Part shown: positions 35,340 to 44,546 of the stretch, one piece after another
How positions within the stretch are numbered: position 1 is the first letter of the stretch
Layout: each line of letters begins with the position of its first letter
Assembly: GCA_947499735.1 (NCBI GenBank)
Contig: CANMPP010000004.1
Coordinates: 165,258 to 229,257 of the forward strand
DNA: 64,000 nucleotides
Origin: an uncultured Pelagimonas sp.
Lineage (GTDB): Bacteria; Pseudomonadota; Alphaproteobacteria; Rhodobacterales; Rhodobacteraceae
Direction: 5' to 3'
Notes under the pieces: generated by a model
Database searches by the model: none
Seen by the model: only the letters and a program-made list of their open reading frames with translations
What the model was told of the DNA's origin: nothing
Made by a program: the position numbers and the translations under genes

Positions 35340-36349
35340 CAGTCAGCCATCAACGCTTCTTTGATCGGCAGGGATGCTGCGTCATTTGTGAACTCAAGCG
35401 TATAGGCTTTTTTGTAGTCCAGATCTGCGGACAGAACGCCAACTTCGACCATGGAGTTGTAGAAGCTTTCCATGCGCTCATCTGTCATTGCGCCAATGCC
35501 CAATGTTTCTGTGTCGCCACTGTCAACGATGCCATATTTCTTCATGGTTTCGATTGAGAACGCCAATTTGTCGCTGGACATATCAGGGTTATGTTCCTGG
35601 ATCATCGCCAATGCAGCCGCGTTATCGCCATAAAGGAAATTCGCCCAACCTTTGTTGGATCCTTCCGCGAAACATTTCACCACGTCAGGCGATTCATCGA
35701 TGGTCTTTTGCATGGTCACGATGGTTGTTGAATATGGCTCATAGCCGAAATCACCCATCAACCACAGGTCAGGTGCCCAACCGGTTTCTTTTTCAATCGC
35801 ATAAGGCTCGGACGTGATATAGCCCTGCTGCGCTGATTTTGGATCCGCGATGAAAGGTGCTGGGTTGAACGTGTATGGCACGCGCTTGGCAGCATCTAGG
35901 CCGATCGCTTTTTCGAAATATTTGAAATAGGTGGCAAAGCCGGCATCACCGATGATCAACTTGTCCAGACCTGCAATTTCTTCAAAAGATGAAATCGCGC
36001 CCGGATGCGTCATCAGAACCTGAGGGTCTTTTTGGAAGCCAGCCGCAACCACAACCATCGGAATGCCTTCAGCAACCGCGTCCATCGCACCCAAAGTGCC
36101 GCCCATGTAGAAATCGATCCGACCCGCCATCAGCTGCGCATCGTTGCTGACCTGTGGGCCGCCGGGTTGAATGGTCACGTCCAGACCACATTCAGCATAG
36201 GTGCCGTCAACTACGGACTGATAATAACCGCCATGTTCGGCCTGAGCGACCCAGTTTGTACCGAATGTGACTTTGGTCAAGTCAGCGGCCTGAACGGCAC
36301 CGGCAGTCAGCGCGGTGGTGGTCAGAGCAAGTGTCAGAAACTTGTTCAT
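35339..36349 (-). CDS. ABC transporter substrate-binding protein (NMT1/THI5-like)
   Basis: A 336-residue periplasmic binding protein with a clear signal peptide (MNKFLTLALTTTALTAGAVQA, cleaved before ADLTKV). The mature part starts with TKVTFGTNWVAQAEHGGYY, typical of the NMT1/THI5-like family that binds pyrimidine precursors, riboflavin, hydroxymethylpyrimidine analogues or sulfonates. The WVAQAEHGG motif is the substrate pocket in this group. It is the first gene of the operon reaching 28062 and is divergent from the RidA gene at 36550. Confidence 0.92.
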   Translation of the reverse strand: MNKFLTLALTTTALTAGAVQAADLTKVTFGTNWVAQAEHGGYYQSVVDGTYAECGLDVTIQPGGPQVSNDAQLMAGRIDFYMGGTLGAMDAVAEGIPMVVVAAGFQKDPQVLMTHPGAISSFEEIAGLDKLIIGDAGFATYFKYFEKAIGLDAAKRVPYTFNPAPFIADPKSAQQGYITSEPYAIEKETGWAPDLWLMGDFGYEPYSTTIVTMQKTIDESPDVVKCFAEGSNKGWANFLYGDNAAALAMIQEHNPDMSSDKLAFSIETMKKYGIVDSGDTETLGIGAMTDERMESFYNSMVEVGVLSADLDYKKAYTLEFTNDAASLPIKEALMAD

Positions 36350-36549
36350 GTTTAAGAACTCCGTTTGGGAAAGGTGGTTTGCGAGCCTCTTCTAAGGCTC
36401 TGGGGGGATTGGCCAGAGTGAATCTTCACATTCCAGCGAGAAAATCGCATATCTTTTGAGCGGATGCATCCATTTTGTGCAAACACTGCGACCGTGCGCT
36501 TGGCGGGATACGGCCTGGATCTGTAGACAAACGAAAAAGGAGAACACAG
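36350..36549. promoter_or_regulatory. Divergent promoter region of the ABC-catabolic operon and RidA gene
   Basis: The 200 bases between divergent starts must hold both promoters. AAGGAG precedes the RidA ATG. I see no clear operator, and no regulator gene is adjacent. Confidence 0.35.
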
Positions 36550-36960
36550 ATGCCTAAGACCGACATTCAAAGCCTGATCCCGGACGGCATGTCGCCGCCG
36601 TTTGCGCGCTACGCGCATGGGGTGGTGGATCCGTTGAGCGGCTTGGTTCTGACATCTGGTCAACTGGCGCTGGATTTGGACGGATCGATCCCGGACGGAT
36701 CCGAGGCGCAGGCGGCGTTGATCTTTGCCAATATCGATAGAATTCTTGCAGAGGGCGGAACCAGCAAGGCAGACGTCCTGCGGGTGAATGCATTTGTCAC
36801 CGACCGTGCCCATATGGCCGGATACATGGCGGCACGTGATGTTTGGCTGGCGGATGTCCCCCACCTGCCCGCATCGACCTTGATGATCGTTAGCGGGTTC
36901 ACAAAGCCAGAATTCCTCGTAGAAATTGAGGTGCTGGCGCGTATGAAACAGGTGGGCTGA
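36550..36960 (+). CDS. RidA family enamine/imine deaminase
   Basis: A 136-residue RidA/YjgF/UK114-fold protein. The opening SPPFARYAHGVVDPLSGLVL matches the family, followed by TSGQLALD, the NIDRILAEGG helix and RVNAFVTDRAHM. The C-terminal glutamate region (KPEFLVEIEVLARM) is present; the usual catalytic Arg before the end is not clearly conserved. Such proteins hydrolyse reactive enamines or act in pyrimidine breakdown (RutC). Beside the deaminase-dioxygenase operon this fits removal of an unstable amino intermediate (inference). Confidence 0.9.
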   Translation: MPKTDIQSLIPDGMSPPFARYAHGVVDPLSGLVLTSGQLALDLDGSIPDGSEAQAALIFANIDRILAEGGTSKADVLRVNAFVTDRAHMAGYMAARDVWLADVPHLPASTLMIVSGFTKPEFLVEIEVLARMKQVG

Positions 36961-37006
36961 CATATGGCTTGCGATCCGTGAGTGGATTTTGTGAGTTGGT
37001 TTCGGG

Positions 37007-37999
37007 TTATTTCTTGGCGAAATTCGCGCCAAGGCGCATCTGAATGTAATCATGCCCGGTCATTGGGTCATATTTTCCCAGTGGCCCTTGCAAAACGGTG
37101 TCCATATTCGCCTGTGCGAAATACGCGATGGAATAGCGTGGCCCCAGGCTTTCATCAGGTTTGGGCATGCGCACCCGGTGCAGATTGGACAGCAGACGAT
37201 CATCGCTCCAACGCATCAGCATATCGCCGATATTACAGGTGATCACGCCCCCCTTTGGCGGCACATCGGTCCAACCAATGGCGCGGCCCTGACTGTCCTT
37301 ACCCGGACAAACCTGCAGACCGCCCTGCCCTTCTTTTTGGTGCAACAGGGTCAGGCAATCGAAATCTGTATGCGCACCAGCCCGCCAAAATTTGAAATCT
37401 TCGGGCTTGGCATCTTCCATCCCGAGATAGTGGATCAGGCGCAATGTGGACTGATATTTTGGGGATAACGGATCATGCCCATCCACAAAAGTGCTTGGCT
37501 GAATATCCAGCTTGTCGGCGAAACAAGACAGAACCCGCATGGCAACGGCCCAATTGTGGCGTTCAAAGGCCAATTGCGTCGTTTTAAAATCCGGCAATGT
37601 GTCTGTTTCAGGCCATAGCCCTTCCATGCGCGGCAGCGTGATCTGATAGCTTTCTTTCTGATCCGGCGTGCCTGTTGATGGCCGTACCTGCGCCTTATAT
37701 TCCCAACCGGCATTCGTGCCGGGCTTTAACGGCCCTTTGGCCTTTTCATCCTCTGGCAAATCAAAAAACGCGGCAGATTGGTCAAATGCAGCGTCAATCA
37801 AGCTTTGTGGAATACCGTGGCCCGTCAGCTGGAAAAAACCGATTCCTGTGGCGGCCTCCCACAACGCTTCTGTAATTTCGCCTTTGCGCTTCGCGAAATT
37901 CGTCAAATCAATAACAGGTATATCGCGATCAATCTCATCGCCATACCCGCCCATTTGGCTTTCTTTTTTCAGCTCTTCGAGCGTAAAATCATCCGTCAT
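37007..37999 (-). CDS. 2-oxoglutarate/Fe(II) dioxygenase, isopenicillin N synthase family (second)
   Basis: A 330-residue IPNS-like oxygenase, distinct from the one at 28854. DIOX_N is around IGFFQLTGHGIPQSLIDAAF; the core has RAGAHTDFDCLTLL (His, Asp) and a distal His in LSNLHRVRMP, then Arg-Tyr-Ser (GPRYSIAYFA) for 2-oxoglutarate. It is a single gene, convergent with RidA. Having two such oxygenases around the same cluster suggests two hydroxylation steps or two related substrates. Confidence 0.92.
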   Translation of the reverse strand: MTDDFTLEELKKESQMGGYGDEIDRDIPVIDLTNFAKRKGEITEALWEAATGIGFFQLTGHGIPQSLIDAAFDQSAAFFDLPEDEKAKGPLKPGTNAGWEYKAQVRPSTGTPDQKESYQITLPRMEGLWPETDTLPDFKTTQLAFERHNWAVAMRVLSCFADKLDIQPSTFVDGHDPLSPKYQSTLRLIHYLGMEDAKPEDFKFWRAGAHTDFDCLTLLHQKEGQGGLQVCPGKDSQGRAIGWTDVPPKGGVITCNIGDMLMRWSDDRLLSNLHRVRMPKPDESLGPRYSIAYFAQANMDTVLQGPLGKYDPMTGHDYIQMRLGANFAKK

Positions 38000-38323
38000 G
38001 CGTCAATCCATGTCTTGTAGGCAGGGCGTCATGGAAAGTGAGGGGCGCAAAATCATGCAACATCCCCGTGCGTCCAATGACACCACGTCCTGATTTCAGG
38101 TCTGGATGAGCAATGTCCTCATCTGCGACAACGCAGACTATACAGCTTCTACTCGGCAATCTTTTTGCATGTTCGCAAGCGATCTCATCAAGATGTTTCC
38201 AGCGCAATGGGCCAAGCATTCAGATGGATGCCTAAATTTACGTCATATTAACACGGTGATCTGGCGAAATCGCGGCAAGGTCTCTATGGTCTTGGAACCA
38301 AATCGCATCAAAGGTCGCAGTTC
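38000..38323. other. Divergent intergenic region before the DUF1489 gene
   Basis: A 324-base region. A 73-codon frame at 38106-38327 on the plus strand has no family features and no strong ribosome-binding site, so I do not call it. Promoters for both divergent genes must lie here. The 13-mer AAATTTACGTCAT at 38234-38246 recurs at 39255-39267 before the YdcF gene. Confidence 0.4.
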
Positions 38324-38746
38324 ATGATTCACCTGATCAAACTCAGCGTAGGTTCAGAAAACGTCGAGACACTCACCGCATGGCAAGAGATGCGAGCACA
38401 GGATTGGCCCGACGGCCATCCCCGCCACATCACACGCATGTGGCCAAAACGCGAAGCCGAATTGCTGGATGGCGGATCGATCTTTTGGGTGATCAAAGGG
38501 CAGATTCTATGCCGCCAAACCGTGGTACGACTGGACGAAGTGACGGGATCTGATGGCAACCGGCGCTGCGCATTGGTGTTGGCCCCTGAATTGATCCGCA
38601 CAGAGCCAGCACCACGCCGAGCGTTTCAAGGCTGGCGCTATCTATCACCCGATGATGCGCCTGCGGATCTGTCAACCAATCGCGCAAAAGAAGAAGCCCT
38701 GCCAGCAGCCTTGGCCGGGGCGCTGGCCGATATCGGTGTGCGCTAG
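38324..38746 (+). CDS. DUF1489 family protein
   Basis: A 140-residue protein of the alphaproteobacterial DUF1489 family. Typical segments are MIHLIKLSVGSENVETLTAW, RHITRMWPKREAELLDGGSI, FWVIKGQILCRQ and FQGWRYLSPDDAPADL. Function is unknown. AAGGT lies upstream of the ATG. It converges on the YdcF-like gene with a one-base gap. Confidence 0.9.
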   Translation: MIHLIKLSVGSENVETLTAWQEMRAQDWPDGHPRHITRMWPKREAELLDGGSIFWVIKGQILCRQTVVRLDEVTGSDGNRRCALVLAPELIRTEPAPRRAFQGWRYLSPDDAPADLSTNRAKEEALPAALAGALADIGVR

Positions 38747-38747
38747 A

Positions 38748-39239
38748 TCACTTATGTGATTTCATAACATACCAAACAAGCGCAACACATTCGCGGGCGT
38801 AGGCTTTGACCCGTGATACCAGTGGTGTGCGTTTCATCTGCGGGCTGCTGCTTGAAACACGTAAACCATATTGGCGCGCGACATATTTAGCGCGCAACGC
38901 ATGATAGCCATCGGTGATAATCACGACGTCATGACCTGGAAATTTTTCGAGATGCGGGACGGCAAATCGAATGTTCTCTGTCGTATTGCGTGATTGTTTT
39001 TCTTGCACAATTTTATTTTCCGGCACACCCATATCGATGCAAGTTTTTGCAATCAACTCAGCTTCGCTTGGCGGGAAAGCCCCAACGCCTCCACAGGCGA
39101 TAATTACGCTGATCTCACCTTGCAAAAATGCTTTTGCTGCGTGTTGCGCACGCCGCTTCAAGCTAGGTGAAGCGACATTTGGCGCTAAAAGTGCAGCACC
39201 AAGAACGATACCGACTTTGGGAACATGCGCTGTGGTCAT
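38748..39239 (-). CDS. YdcF/SanA-like (DUF218) family protein
   Basis: A 163-residue DUF218 domain protein. Motifs in order are VGIVLGAALLAP, IIACGGVGAFPPSEAELIAK, QEKQSRNTTENIRF and VVIITDGYHALRAKYVARQ. These are the conserved GGxG, SEA, STxENxxF and ts-xH-RA elements of the YdcF/ElyC/SanA group, which acts in envelope or lipid-carrier metabolism in other bacteria. There is no clear N-terminal membrane anchor, so it may be a cytoplasmic YdcF-like form. Confidence 0.9.
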   Translation of the reverse strand: MTTAHVPKVGIVLGAALLAPNVASPSLKRRAQHAAKAFLQGEISVIIACGGVGAFPPSEAELIAKTCIDMGVPENKIVQEKQSRNTTENIRFAVPHLEKFPGHDVVIITDGYHALRAKYVARQYGLRVSSSSPQMKRTPLVSRVKAYARECVALVWYVMKSHK

Positions 39240-39373
39240 TGCTTTACCTAATGTAAATTTACGTCATCCTTTAGTCGCTTTAAGTCAGACTGCAAGTGTA
39301 AAACCATTGTGAACCCACTAGTAATTTTTACCGCCGCGACTAGGTTCTGCCCTAAGGCATAAGGAGTCGAAAC

Positions 39374-40237
39374 ATGACCGAGACATACGAACCCCCCAAA
39401 ATATGGACATGGGAAGGCGAGAATGGCGGTGAATGGGCGTCATTGAACCGCCCGATCGCAGGGGCGACCCACGATAAAACACTACCACGCGGCGAGCATC
39501 CGTTCCAACTATATAGTCTGGCCACGCCAAACGGCGTCAAGGTCAACCTGATGTTCGAAGAACTGCTGGCAGCCGGATATACAGATGCTGAATATGACGC
39601 TTGGCTGATCCGTATTGGCGACGGCGATCAATTTGGTAGCGGTTTCACCGAGGTGAACCCGAATTCCAAAATTCCGGCTCTAATGGATTACTCCGGCGAC
39701 ACGCCAGTGCGCGTATTTGAAAGCGGCGCAATCCTGTTGCATCTTGCACAGAAATTTGACGCATTCTTAGGCGCACCGGAAAACCGTGCAGAAGTGTTAA
39801 GCTGGCTGTTCTGGCAAATGGGCAGCGCGCCTTATCTGGGCGGCGGCTTTGGTCATTTCTACCACTATTCGCCAAAACCACGTATCAAATATGCGGTCGA
39901 CCGGTTCACGATGGAGGTCAAACGTCAGTTGGACGTGTTGGACAAGAACCTGGCCGAACGTGAATGGATTGCAGGCGATGAATACACAATCGCAGATATC
40001 GCCATCTGGCCATGGTACGGCAATCTAATCTTGGGCCGTGGGTACAATGCTGGAGAATTCCTGCAAGTCCACACCTATGAAAACGTCGTCCGTTGGGCCG
40101 AAACAATTGATGCCCGCGAGACAGCCAAACGCGCCCGCATGGTGAATAAAGCAATGGGTGAACCCCATGAGCAACTGCACGAACGCCACTCGGCCGAGGA
40201 TTTTCTGACGAAAACGCAGGATAAGATCGGCGGGTAA
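39374..40237 (+). CDS. Glutathione S-transferase family protein, YghU-like
   Basis: A 287-residue YghU-type glutathione transferase, longer than most GSTs because of an N-terminal extension (GENGGEWASLNRPIAGATHD). The thioredoxin-like half contains LYSLATPNGVKVNLMFEEL, the GSH-site motif VFESGAILLHLA follows, and the helical C-terminal half ends with the REWIAGDEYTIADIAIWPW helix. YghU reduces disulfides and peroxides with glutathione. AAGGAG precedes the ATG. Its 3' end is marked by a perfect terminator hairpin. Confidence 0.93.
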   Translation: MTETYEPPKIWTWEGENGGEWASLNRPIAGATHDKTLPRGEHPFQLYSLATPNGVKVNLMFEELLAAGYTDAEYDAWLIRIGDGDQFGSGFTEVNPNSKIPALMDYSGDTPVRVFESGAILLHLAQKFDAFLGAPENRAEVLSWLFWQMGSAPYLGGGFGHFYHYSPKPRIKYAVDRFTMEVKRQLDVLDKNLAEREWIAGDEYTIADIAIWPWYGNLILGRGYNAGEFLQVHTYENVVRWAETIDARETAKRARMVNKAMGEPHEQLHERHSAEDFLTKTQDKIGG

Positions 40238-40261
40238 CCCTCTCCTGCATCGAAAAACACA

Positions 40262-40291
40262 GAAAGGCACAATCGTTCGATTGTGCCTTTC
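40262..40291. terminator. Bidirectional terminator between YghU-like and LysR genes
   Basis: A perfect 14-bp stem GAAAGGCACAATCG / CGATTGTGCCTTTC around a TT loop, lying between convergent genes. AAAAA precedes it (51-56) and serves as the T tract on the minus strand; CCTCAATT follows on the plus strand. Confidence 0.85.
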
Positions 40292-40292
40292 C

Positions 40293-41183
40293 TCAATTCA
40301 CGTTCCGCCCGAAGCGTGATTTGGCAAAGGCCAAAAAACTGCTGAGCCGTTCAGGCATGTACCGATCACGGTGATAGATCAGGGAAATCGGTTGTTCCGG
40401 CAATTGCCAATCCGGCAAGAGGCGCACAAGCCGCCCGTCAGCCAGATCTTTGGCAATCAGAACTTCTGGCAACATTGCGATTCCCATCGCTTCACCAACG
40501 GCGATCCGAACCGCTTGCCCAGAATTCACCGTCAAAGCTGCGCTTGGGGTCCAGTGGATCTGTTCGCCATCTTTAAACAAGCGCCATGGCTTACGTCCGG
40601 TTTTCGAAAACAGAATTGCGTCATGGGTATCAAGGTCACCCGGGGTCTCCAGAGGGCCGGATCGGGCCAGATAGCCAGGTGCCGCACAGATCGCCATACG
40701 GTAGGACATCAACCGGGTTTGCAAAAGCGTGCTATCGTCCAACTGGCCGATGCGAAACGCCACATCGATCCCCCTGCCGATCAGATCCTCATTGGCATCC
40801 GATAGGATCAGATCAATTTCCACTTTCGGGGCCAATTCGCGAAACTCTTTTAGGGCAGGCATCAAAGCCTCGGCCCCAAAGCTAACTGGCGCGGCAATGC
40901 GCAATAGGCCTTCGGGGTGTAGCTTTTGATCCTTGGCAGATCCCTCTGATCGGGCCACCAGCTCCAAAACATCCCGACAATAGTCCAGATAGGTCGCGCC
41001 AAATTCGGTCAAACTGTGCTGCCGCGTGGTGCGGTTGAGCAATCTTGCCTCTAAATGATCCTCAAGCGCCGCAATACGTTGCCCCACCAGCGCATTGGTG
41101 ACGTTCAATTGATACGCAGCGCCGGTCATCGATCCCGATTGAACAACGGCGACAAAGGTTCGCATTGCCGTAAAAAGGTCCAT
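40293..41183 (-). CDS. LysR family transcriptional regulator (CrgA-like)
   Basis: A 296-residue LysR protein. HTH residues 1-60 include MDLFTAMRTFVAVVQSGSMT and NVTNALVGQRIAALEDHLEA. The substrate-binding domain has RIAAPVSFGAEALMPALKEF and DLILSDANEDLIGRGIDVAFR. ATG at 41183 has GGAAAG six bases upstream; the frame extends 13 codons more. It is divergent from the SDR gene at 41281, with 97 bases between them, and so is its likely regulator. Confidence 0.92.
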   Translation of the reverse strand: MDLFTAMRTFVAVVQSGSMTGAAYQLNVTNALVGQRIAALEDHLEARLLNRTTRQHSLTEFGATYLDYCRDVLELVARSEGSAKDQKLHPEGLLRIAAPVSFGAEALMPALKEFRELAPKVEIDLILSDANEDLIGRGIDVAFRIGQLDDSTLLQTRLMSYRMAICAAPGYLARSGPLETPGDLDTHDAILFSKTGRKPWRLFKDGEQIHWTPSAALTVNSGQAVRIAVGEAMGIAMLPEVLIAKDLADGRLVRLLPDWQLPEQPISLIYHRDRYMPERLSSFLAFAKSRFGRNVN

Positions 41184-41280
41184 ATAAAGCTTTCCTTTAT
41201 AGAGATCCAAATATTGCCTCAATTATCTTATCATTTCTACCGAATTAAAGTCAGCGCATCGCCACATGTAGGAGATGACG

Positions 41281-42039
41281 ATGATGAACAGATTTGAAGG
41301 GCGAAACGTCCTGGTGACAGGGGCCGGTAGCGGTATGGGGCGCGAGGTCGCTTTGCGATTGGTCCGCGAGGGCGCAAAAGTTGTGTTATGGGGCCGTCGC
41401 ACCCACCTTTTAGACGCTGTTGCAGATGAAATCCGCGAAATAGGCGCGACCGCACTGGTTCAGAGCTGCGATATCTCGGATCCCACACAAATTGCCGCCA
41501 ATCTGGATCAAGCCATTGCTGAATTAGGAGCATTGCACGGCGTCTTTGCCAATGCTGGTCATTTGGGCGCATTCAAAGCCCTAACCCAAACAGATCCAGC
41601 GGATTTTGACGCACTTGTGCGCATCAACCTGATTGGCACGCAACAAACCGTTGCTCAGGCGTTGGCACGCATGGAGGGCGGCGCGGTCTTGATCAACGCG
41701 TCATGGACAGTCAACGCGGTGATGCCAGGCAGTGGGGCATATGCTGCGACAAAAGCAGGTTTGACCGCAATGATGCGCATATGGGCCGTGGAAGAAGGAC
41801 CGCGTGCCAATCGGATCAACACAATCAGCCCCGGCATCATTTTGACACCAATGGCCGAAGAGGTATTGGACCCCACATTAGCACATCAACTGGCCGAACA
41901 CACAGCTTTGCGTCGCAATGGCCGACCGGACGATGTCGCTGGCACGGCAGCATGGCTGCTATCTGATGATGCCGCATTTGTGACCGGACAGGACATCACA
42001 GTTGATGGTGGATACACGATCGGAGGGGCGCTGCGATGA
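41281..42039 (+). CDS. Short-chain dehydrogenase/reductase (SDR)
   Basis: A 252-residue classical SDR. The NAD(P) motif TGAGSGMGR is near the start and NAG is in FANAGHLG. The catalytic region reads INASWTVNAVMPGSGAYAATKAG, with Ser, Tyr and Lys, and the C terminus has FVTGQDITVDGGYTIGG. TAGGAG lies six bases before the ATG at 41281; ATGs at 41275 and 41284 are possible. The Ser of the triad is present (NAS). It is coupled by ATGA to a carboxymuconolactone-decarboxylase-like gene. Confidence 0.92.
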   Translation: MMNRFEGRNVLVTGAGSGMGREVALRLVREGAKVVLWGRRTHLLDAVADEIREIGATALVQSCDISDPTQIAANLDQAIAELGALHGVFANAGHLGAFKALTQTDPADFDALVRINLIGTQQTVAQALARMEGGAVLINASWTVNAVMPGSGAYAATKAGLTAMMRIWAVEEGPRANRINTISPGIILTPMAEEVLDPTLAHQLAEHTALRRNGRPDDVAGTAAWLLSDDAAFVTGQDITVDGGYTIGGALR

Positions 42040-42401
42040 CATCGTCTAAAGGGGCCGAACTGGCCGATCACGTCAATCCCGGCATGCGGGATGTATTGGA
42101 GCAGCGATATGGGCATTTGCTGCCCGGCATGGCGGATACGGTTGTGGACATGGCCTATGGCCAGTTCTACGCCCGCCCCGGTCTGGACCTGCAACGCCGC
42201 TATATCGCAACCATAGCCGCCTTGGCAGCTATGGGCGGACAAACCCGCCCACAATTGCGCATCAATATCGAGGCGGGTCTGAAATCTGGCCTGACGGAAA
42301 CTGATATTGCAGAAACCATCTGGCAAATGGCCCTCTATGGCGGCCTGCCAGCAGCAATCAATGCGCTGAATACGCTGTTGGAGGCAATAAATTCAGCCTA
42401 A
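42036..42401 (+). CDS. Carboxymuconolactone decarboxylase family protein
   Basis: A 121-residue helical protein of the CMD/AhpD-like family. It has the region FYARPGLDLQRRYIATIAAL and the C-terminal IAETIWQMALYGGLPAAINA. The AhpD CxxC pair is absent, so it belongs to the CMD branch rather than to the disulfide reductases. Coupled to the SDR gene by a four-base overlap. Confidence 0.9.
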   Translation: MTSSKGAELADHVNPGMRDVLEQRYGHLLPGMADTVVDMAYGQFYARPGLDLQRRYIATIAALAAMGGQTRPQLRINIEAGLKSGLTETDIAETIWQMALYGGLPAAINALNTLLEAINSA

Positions 42402-42405
42402 AGAG

Positions 42406-42684
42406 CTAAAACCAACCTAAGTAGCTGACTAAAAATCCAAACCCCCAGAAAACCGCTGAAAGTACGAGCTTTTTCAAGATCGACTTTTTAATATTCAACT
42501 CACTTTTGGCGAATTCTTGGTCTGAAAGTTTACTAAAATCCGCATTAGGCGCATTAACGCTTTCCGCAAAAATTGAACGTGCATATTGAAGCAAAAAGGT
42601 AGCAATGAGCCAAACATTTCCGAGGAAGCCGGCCCCAACAAGAAAGGCAAGCGCATTTGCAATAATCGAAAACAGGAAAAACAT
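42406..42684 (-). CDS. Small membrane protein of unknown function
   Basis: A 92-residue protein with an N-terminal hydrophobic region (residues 1-32, perhaps two helices), a polar middle part (SVNAPNADFSKLSDQEFAKS) and a last hydrophobic helix (LVLSAVFWGFGFLVSYLGWF). The base composition is more AT-rich than in the neighbours, which may mark recent arrival. It stops four bases after the convergent CMD gene. I do not recognise a family. Confidence 0.7.
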   Translation of the reverse strand: MFFLFSIIANALAFLVGAGFLGNVWLIATFLLQYARSIFAESVNAPNADFSKLSDQEFAKSELNIKKSILKKLVLSAVFWGFGFLVSYLGWF

Positions 42685-42765
42685 AACTCAATCTCACAGA
42701 TCTATACCAATCACTTTAAAACACTAAACTTAGCATTTAAAGAACTTTGTTAACCCAACTCAATG

Positions 42766-43728
42766 TCACCCCATCCCTTCAACCAGCACACACAGCAGTT
42801 CGAACATGATGGACGCGCCCAGCCAGGCTGTGGCGCCGGATTGATCGAAGGGGGGAGATACCTCGACCAGATCTGCCCCCACCAAATTCAGACCACCCAG
42901 TTTACGCACCATCAGCTGTGCCTCTAGGCTGGTGAAGCCGCCAATTTCCGGCGTGCCCGTTCCCGGTGCAAAAGCAGGGTCGATGCTGTCGATGTCAAAG
43001 CTGACATAGGTGGGGTGATCGCCGACGATCTGGCGGGCCTCGTCCATGACGGCCTTGATCCCCAAATCATACCATTCCTCAATGGTGATGATCCGCACGC
43101 CTTGTTCCAGCCCCCATTCCACATCACCAAAGGCCTTGGTGCCGCGAATGCCGATTTGGACCACGCGCTTGGGATCCAAAAGACCCTCTTCAATCGCGCG
43201 GCGGAACGGTGTGCCGTGATGATATTTCACTCCACCAAAGGCGCTATCGGCCAAATCCGTATGTGCGTCGAAATGGATCATGCCCAGCGGTCCGTTTTGT
43301 GCCAGCCCGCGCAGGATCGGCAGGCTGATCAGATGGTCACCACCTGCCGTCAGGGGCGTGATGCCAGCTTGGGCAATCTTGGTATAATACCCACTGATTA
43401 GGTCCAGCGCCGCCATCAGATCAATTGGATTGATCGGGCAATCACCTAGATCGGCACAGTTCTTGGTCGAAAAGGGACGCAGGCCCGACACCTGATGCCG
43501 GTCACGGATCATGGTGGACAGATCCCGCAATTGGCGCGGCCCATGGCGCGGACCGGGACGGTTAGAGGTGCCGCCATCCCATGGCACGCCGATAATGCCA
43601 ATATCGACCTTGTCAAAATGATCTGACCCCATGGGCACATGGGGCAAGCGCATAAAGCTGGGCATGCCCGCAAAACGCGGCAGATCACCGGCAGAAACAG
43701 GTTCGAAAGAAAACGGAGTATCGGTCAT
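42766..43728 (-). CDS. Agmatinase/ureohydrolase family protein
   Basis: A 320-residue arginase-fold enzyme. Mn-binding motifs are TAGGDHL, FDAHTDL and [19 protein letters not shown]. The N-terminal [17 protein letters not shown] is typical of agmatinase and guanidinobutyrase. It hydrolyses a guanidino compound to urea and an amine. The exact substrate cannot be decided from sequence. It follows the histidine genes in the same direction, 125 bases after hisG. Confidence 0.93.
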   Translation of the reverse strand: MTDTPFSFEPVSAGDLPRFAGMPSFMRLPHVPMGSDHFDKVDIGIIGVPWDGGTSNRPGPRHGPRQLRDLSTMIRDRHQVSGLRPFSTKNCADLGDCPINPIDLMAALDLISGYYTKIAQAGITPLTAGGDHLISLPILRGLAQNGPLGMIHFDAHTDLADSAFGGVKYHHGTPFRRAIEEGLLDPKRVVQIGIRGTKAFGDVEWGLEQGVRIITIEEWYDLGIKAVMDEARQIVGDHPTYVSFDIDSIDPAFAPGTGTPEIGGFTSLEAQLMVRKLGGLNLVGADLVEVSPPFDQSGATAWLGASIMFELLCVLVEGMG

Positions 43729-43853
43729 GGGGCGCGTCCTATTGCTGAGGGCCAGTCTTGGCGATCAGAAAACAGGAGCGCGCACCGCTTGGCAAAGACA
43801 GCCGTATCCGAACCGACACTTCGCGCAGAGACTGCGCAAAAGGCAGGCAGGTT

Positions 43854-44546
43854 TCAGACCTCTAACAGTTCCGTAAGAGCACGCAGGGTCGTACGTTCCG
43901 CATCCGTTGCATCAACGGTCCGGCTTTTGAACAGGGTTGCTTGGGACCGCAGAACCGGTTCCTCGTCCAGAATGCGCAAATGATTGGCCCGCAGCGTTTC
44001 ACCGGTCGATGTGATATCGGCCACCACTTCCGCAGTTAGGTTCGCAATCGTGCCCTCTGTCGCGCCTTGGCTGTCCACCAGCTGGTAATCCGCCACGCCG
44101 CCTTCGTGCAGATATTCGCGCACAAGGCGGTGATATTTCGTCGCCACGCGCATACGGAACCCATGCGTGTCCCGGAAAGCTGCTGCCGCCGCATCCAGAT
44201 CATCCAGCGTCCACACATCAACCCAAGCATTCGGCACAGCGATGATCAGATCCGCATGGCCAAAGCCCATTTCTGCCAAGGGTGTCACTTTTTGATCCCA
44301 AGAAATCAGCTTTTCCTGAACCAGGTCCATGCCGGTCACACCCAGATGGATGCGCCCAGCCGCCAATTCGCGAGGAATTTCACCGGCGCTTAGCAAAACA
44401 AGCGACACACCGTCGATTCCGTCGACCACGCCCGCATATTCCCGGTCCGATCCGGTACGCTTCATCGTGATGCCGCGATCCGCAAACCACGCAAAGGTTT
44501 TTTCCATCAAGCGCCCTTTTGAGGGCACGCCAATTTTGACGCTCAT
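43854..44546 (-). CDS. hisG: ATP phosphoribosyltransferase catalytic subunit, short form
   Basis: A 230-residue HisG of the short type, which lacks the C-terminal regulatory domain. Motifs are IGVPSKGRLMEKTFAWF, GVTGMDLVQE and a PRPP site in LVDSQGATEGTIANLTAEVV. It catalyses the first step of histidine synthesis, joining ATP and PRPP. Short HisG needs HisZ for activity and feedback control; hisZ is encoded directly upstream with an ATGA overlap. Confidence 0.96.
   Translation of the reverse strand: MSVKIGVPSKGRLMEKTFAWFADRGITMKRTGSDREYAGVVDGIDGVSLVLLSAGEIPRELAAGRIHLGVTGMDLVQEKLISWDQKVTPLAEMGFGHADLIIAVPNAWVDVWTLDDLDAAAAAFRDTHGFRMRVATKYHRLVREYLHEGGVADYQLVDSQGATEGTIANLTAEVVADITSTGETLRANHLRILDEEPVLRSQATLFKSRTVDATDAERTTLRALTELLEV

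Noticed and set aside
38234..39267. Shared 13-mer AAATTTACGTCAT before the DUF1489 and YdcF genes
   Set aside because: Only two copies, at different distances from their genes and in different orientations relative to them; could be chance. A genome-wide count would decide.
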